A stretch of 64,000 bases of DNA from Plantago major (taxonomy: Eukaryota; Streptophyta; Magnoliopsida; Lamiales; Plantaginaceae), in assembly GCA_026545765.1 (NCBI GenBank), contig CM048840.1:2501265-2565264 (forward strand), given 5' to 3'. Shown here piece after piece: positions 62,739 to 64,000 of the stretch. The translations under genes and the position numbers were made by a program. The stretch's first letter is position 1. Every line of letters begins with the position of its first letter. Under the pieces are notes generated by a model. It saw only the letters and a list, made by a program, of their open reading frames with translations. It had not been told where the DNA came from and made no database searches.

Positions 62739-63688
62739 GTATTCAACAGAATATGAACTTTTTAGGAAGAAGTAGGACATTACAAGAAGCTAGAAACTCA
62801 ACTAGTAACATACAAAGTGTTATTACATCAGATAGTTTTCTCAACAGAATAATAAGAAGAGGATCAGGATCTACTAGTAATCAACAGATTATACAGTTAA
62901 AAGAAGAAATAAATTTAGATAGAAATTATATAGACTTATATAATCAACACCAATTAGATATATTAAATCCAAGAGTATTATATCAAACAGGATTTAGAAA
63001 TATTAATACAGTTCTAATACGAAGTAGTAGAGAAGAAAGTCTTAGGGTTATTGACAAAACAGTAACTATAGATTTATTTTCTCCAGAAACCATATAGAAA
63101 ATAAAACAGTCTGGAAAACAATTTGCCCATATAGGATTAGTTATAATTGGCATAAAAGTTTTAGCAAGAAAAAACTTAGGTACTAAATTATTAACATTAT
63201 TATTAGATAAGTCATGGAAAACAGAGATGAAAAAGGCCATTATTTCAGGAATGGAAATAGATTTAAGCCAAAACACTACTTTATTTTATTGTACACCAGG
63301 GATCTTAAAAGACATAAAATATTTAAAAAATATAAAAATTTCACTACAAGCAAAAGGATTTGAAAATTATGAAGGAAATAATATTGTAATAAGTATAGGA
63401 ACACTAGGAAAAGCTAGTAACAGGTCAGGAATGAAATATAAAGTTAATATTGATGGAATTGTTAATACAATTGCTTCGAAATCAATAAAAATGATAGATC
63501 CAATAAAAATAGATCCAGAAGAGTTAGCAGGACTTGAATGGTCATTAGAAGATTTACAAGAATCAAGTAGTACAATATTAGAACCTAAAAAGAGTTACAT
63601 TTATGAAGATGCTAAAGGAATACAAAGCTTAAGATTTGTAGATTTTAAAAAAGAAAATCAGCCGAATGAAGAAAATGAAACTGAGACA
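62735..63688 (+). pseudogene. Caulimovirid movement-protein region, with premature stop
   Basis: Starts at ATG 62735. The region around 62959-63490 has the features of the 30K-superfamily movement domain of caulimovirids: a YQTGFRN block, then an IGLVIIGIKVLARKNLGTK block, a strand ending in FYCTPG and a GKASNRSGMKYKVNI block. In-frame TAG at 63095-63097 interrupts it before the core. The frame continues without shift afterwards. It stays open to about 63688, where homology passes into the LTR fragment and the chimeric frame stops at 63719-63721. The rest of the polyprotein is absent. Confidence 0.8.
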
Positions 63689-64000
63689 TGTAGACGCTCA
63701 GAAATCTATAATCAAAATTAGGGTTAGAGATTGGGGGGCACCGACAACCTGCAAGGAAACAATAGCAAACAGAGACGTGAGATTCCGAGGTGACACCGGT
63801 GTGGTGCCGACCGAAGGGACTCCGACGCTCAAGTTAGATGACTGATAGAAGGAGTAATCAAATGAAAGAAACAAAGAGGGAGAGATGGTGGCAAGCGTCG
63901 ACTTATCCTCATTGGTCGGTTCGGCTACGTGGTGGACGAACACCGGCAGTGGGCTAGCTGACCTTACGGGAAGGAGCTAGCTGGCAGTTGTCTGATAGAG
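63689..64000 (-). mobile_element. LTR element fragment, inverted relative to 58.2 kb
   Basis: Read on the minus strand from the right: CTTGAGCGTCGGAGTCCCTT (about 63832), CGGCACCACACCGGTGTC, TGTTTCCTTGCA (LTR end at about 63752), GTCGGTGCCCCCCAATC, then ATTTCTGAGCGTCTACA (63690-63706). It matches 58978-59124 in the same order. The LTR continues beyond the window's end. Interior sequence is lost at the viral relic. Confidence 0.65.

Larger units (their letters stand above)
62112..63688 (+). pseudogene. Endogenous pararetrovirus (Caulimoviridae) relic
   Basis: Three consecutive frames keep the order of badnavirus-like genomes: two small ORFs and then a movement-protein-bearing ORF. Adenine-rich codon use differs from the host genes. 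The relic is broken. It lacks the upstream leader, the coat protein, protease, reverse transcriptase and RNase H, and it has a stop inside the movement region. The left edge is an AT microsatellite and the right edge a fused LTR fragment, near 63689. It is an old, non-functional genomic copy. The genus is not settled. Confidence 0.8.

Overview
This window is nuclear DNA from a flowering plant. The evidence is spliced genes with GT-AG introns, plant-specific families (a GH3 beta-D-xylosidase, a TPR/J-domain protein, a PADRE/DUF4228 protein), AT-rich intergenic DNA, and plant mobile elements (CACTA, PIF/Harbinger, Stowaway-like MITEs, Cassandra-type LTRs carrying 5S rRNA, Helitron helicase relics, a pararetrovirus relic). 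A eudicot is likely. The sequence alone does not allow a firmer assignment.

The window is gene-poor. Three protein genes look intact, all on the minus strand. They are a three-exon TPR/J-domain gene (15660-17878, 572 codons), a seven-exon secreted beta-D-xylosidase (40999-45109, 768 codons) and a single-exon PADRE/DUF4228 gene (51214-51780, 188 codons). A fourth minus-strand unit (about 47.9-50.46 kb) has a TATA box and short exons with protein-like reading frames. Its splice phases do not agree and it has an early stop, so it is either a small alternatively spliced gene or one in decay.

Layout: 0-5.4 kb holds MITEs and a short TRIM-like LTR fragment. A CACTA element (5439-8615, 3-bp target duplication ATA) carries a multi-exon PTTA-type transposition gene, an internal minisatellite and large subterminal arrays. 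At 8.7-13.8 kb there is a nested mosaic: Cassandra solo LTR, minisatellite, two Helitron helicase relics, a second CACTA (11654-13080, duplication AGC) inserted into one of them, and a second Cassandra LTR. The TPR/J-domain gene follows, with an 82-bp tandem array and a TATA box upstream of it. From 19-31 kb there is mostly featureless AT-rich DNA. A PIF/Harbinger element with a truncated transposase lies at 31338-32503, and a field of duplicated repeat blocks at 34.8-40.2 kb ends in a 163-bp AT microsatellite. The xylosidase, the disrupted small gene and the PADRE gene follow. The right end (53-64 kb) holds MITEs, an unclassified transcription-unit-like segment, one LTR on the plus strand, a four-copy 310-bp satellite with a dimeric pattern, a caulimovirid relic beside an AT microsatellite, and a related LTR in opposite orientation fused directly to the viral relic.

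The genes do not form a pathway. The xylosidase acts in the wall, the TPR/J protein probably as an Hsp70 co-chaperone, and the PADRE protein in stress response. I found no CRISPR array, operon, rRNA or functional tRNA gene. The most notable structures are the pararetrovirus/LTR junction, the nested Helitron-CACTA-Cassandra mosaic, the 82-bp array upstream of the TPR/J gene, and the unresolved small gene.
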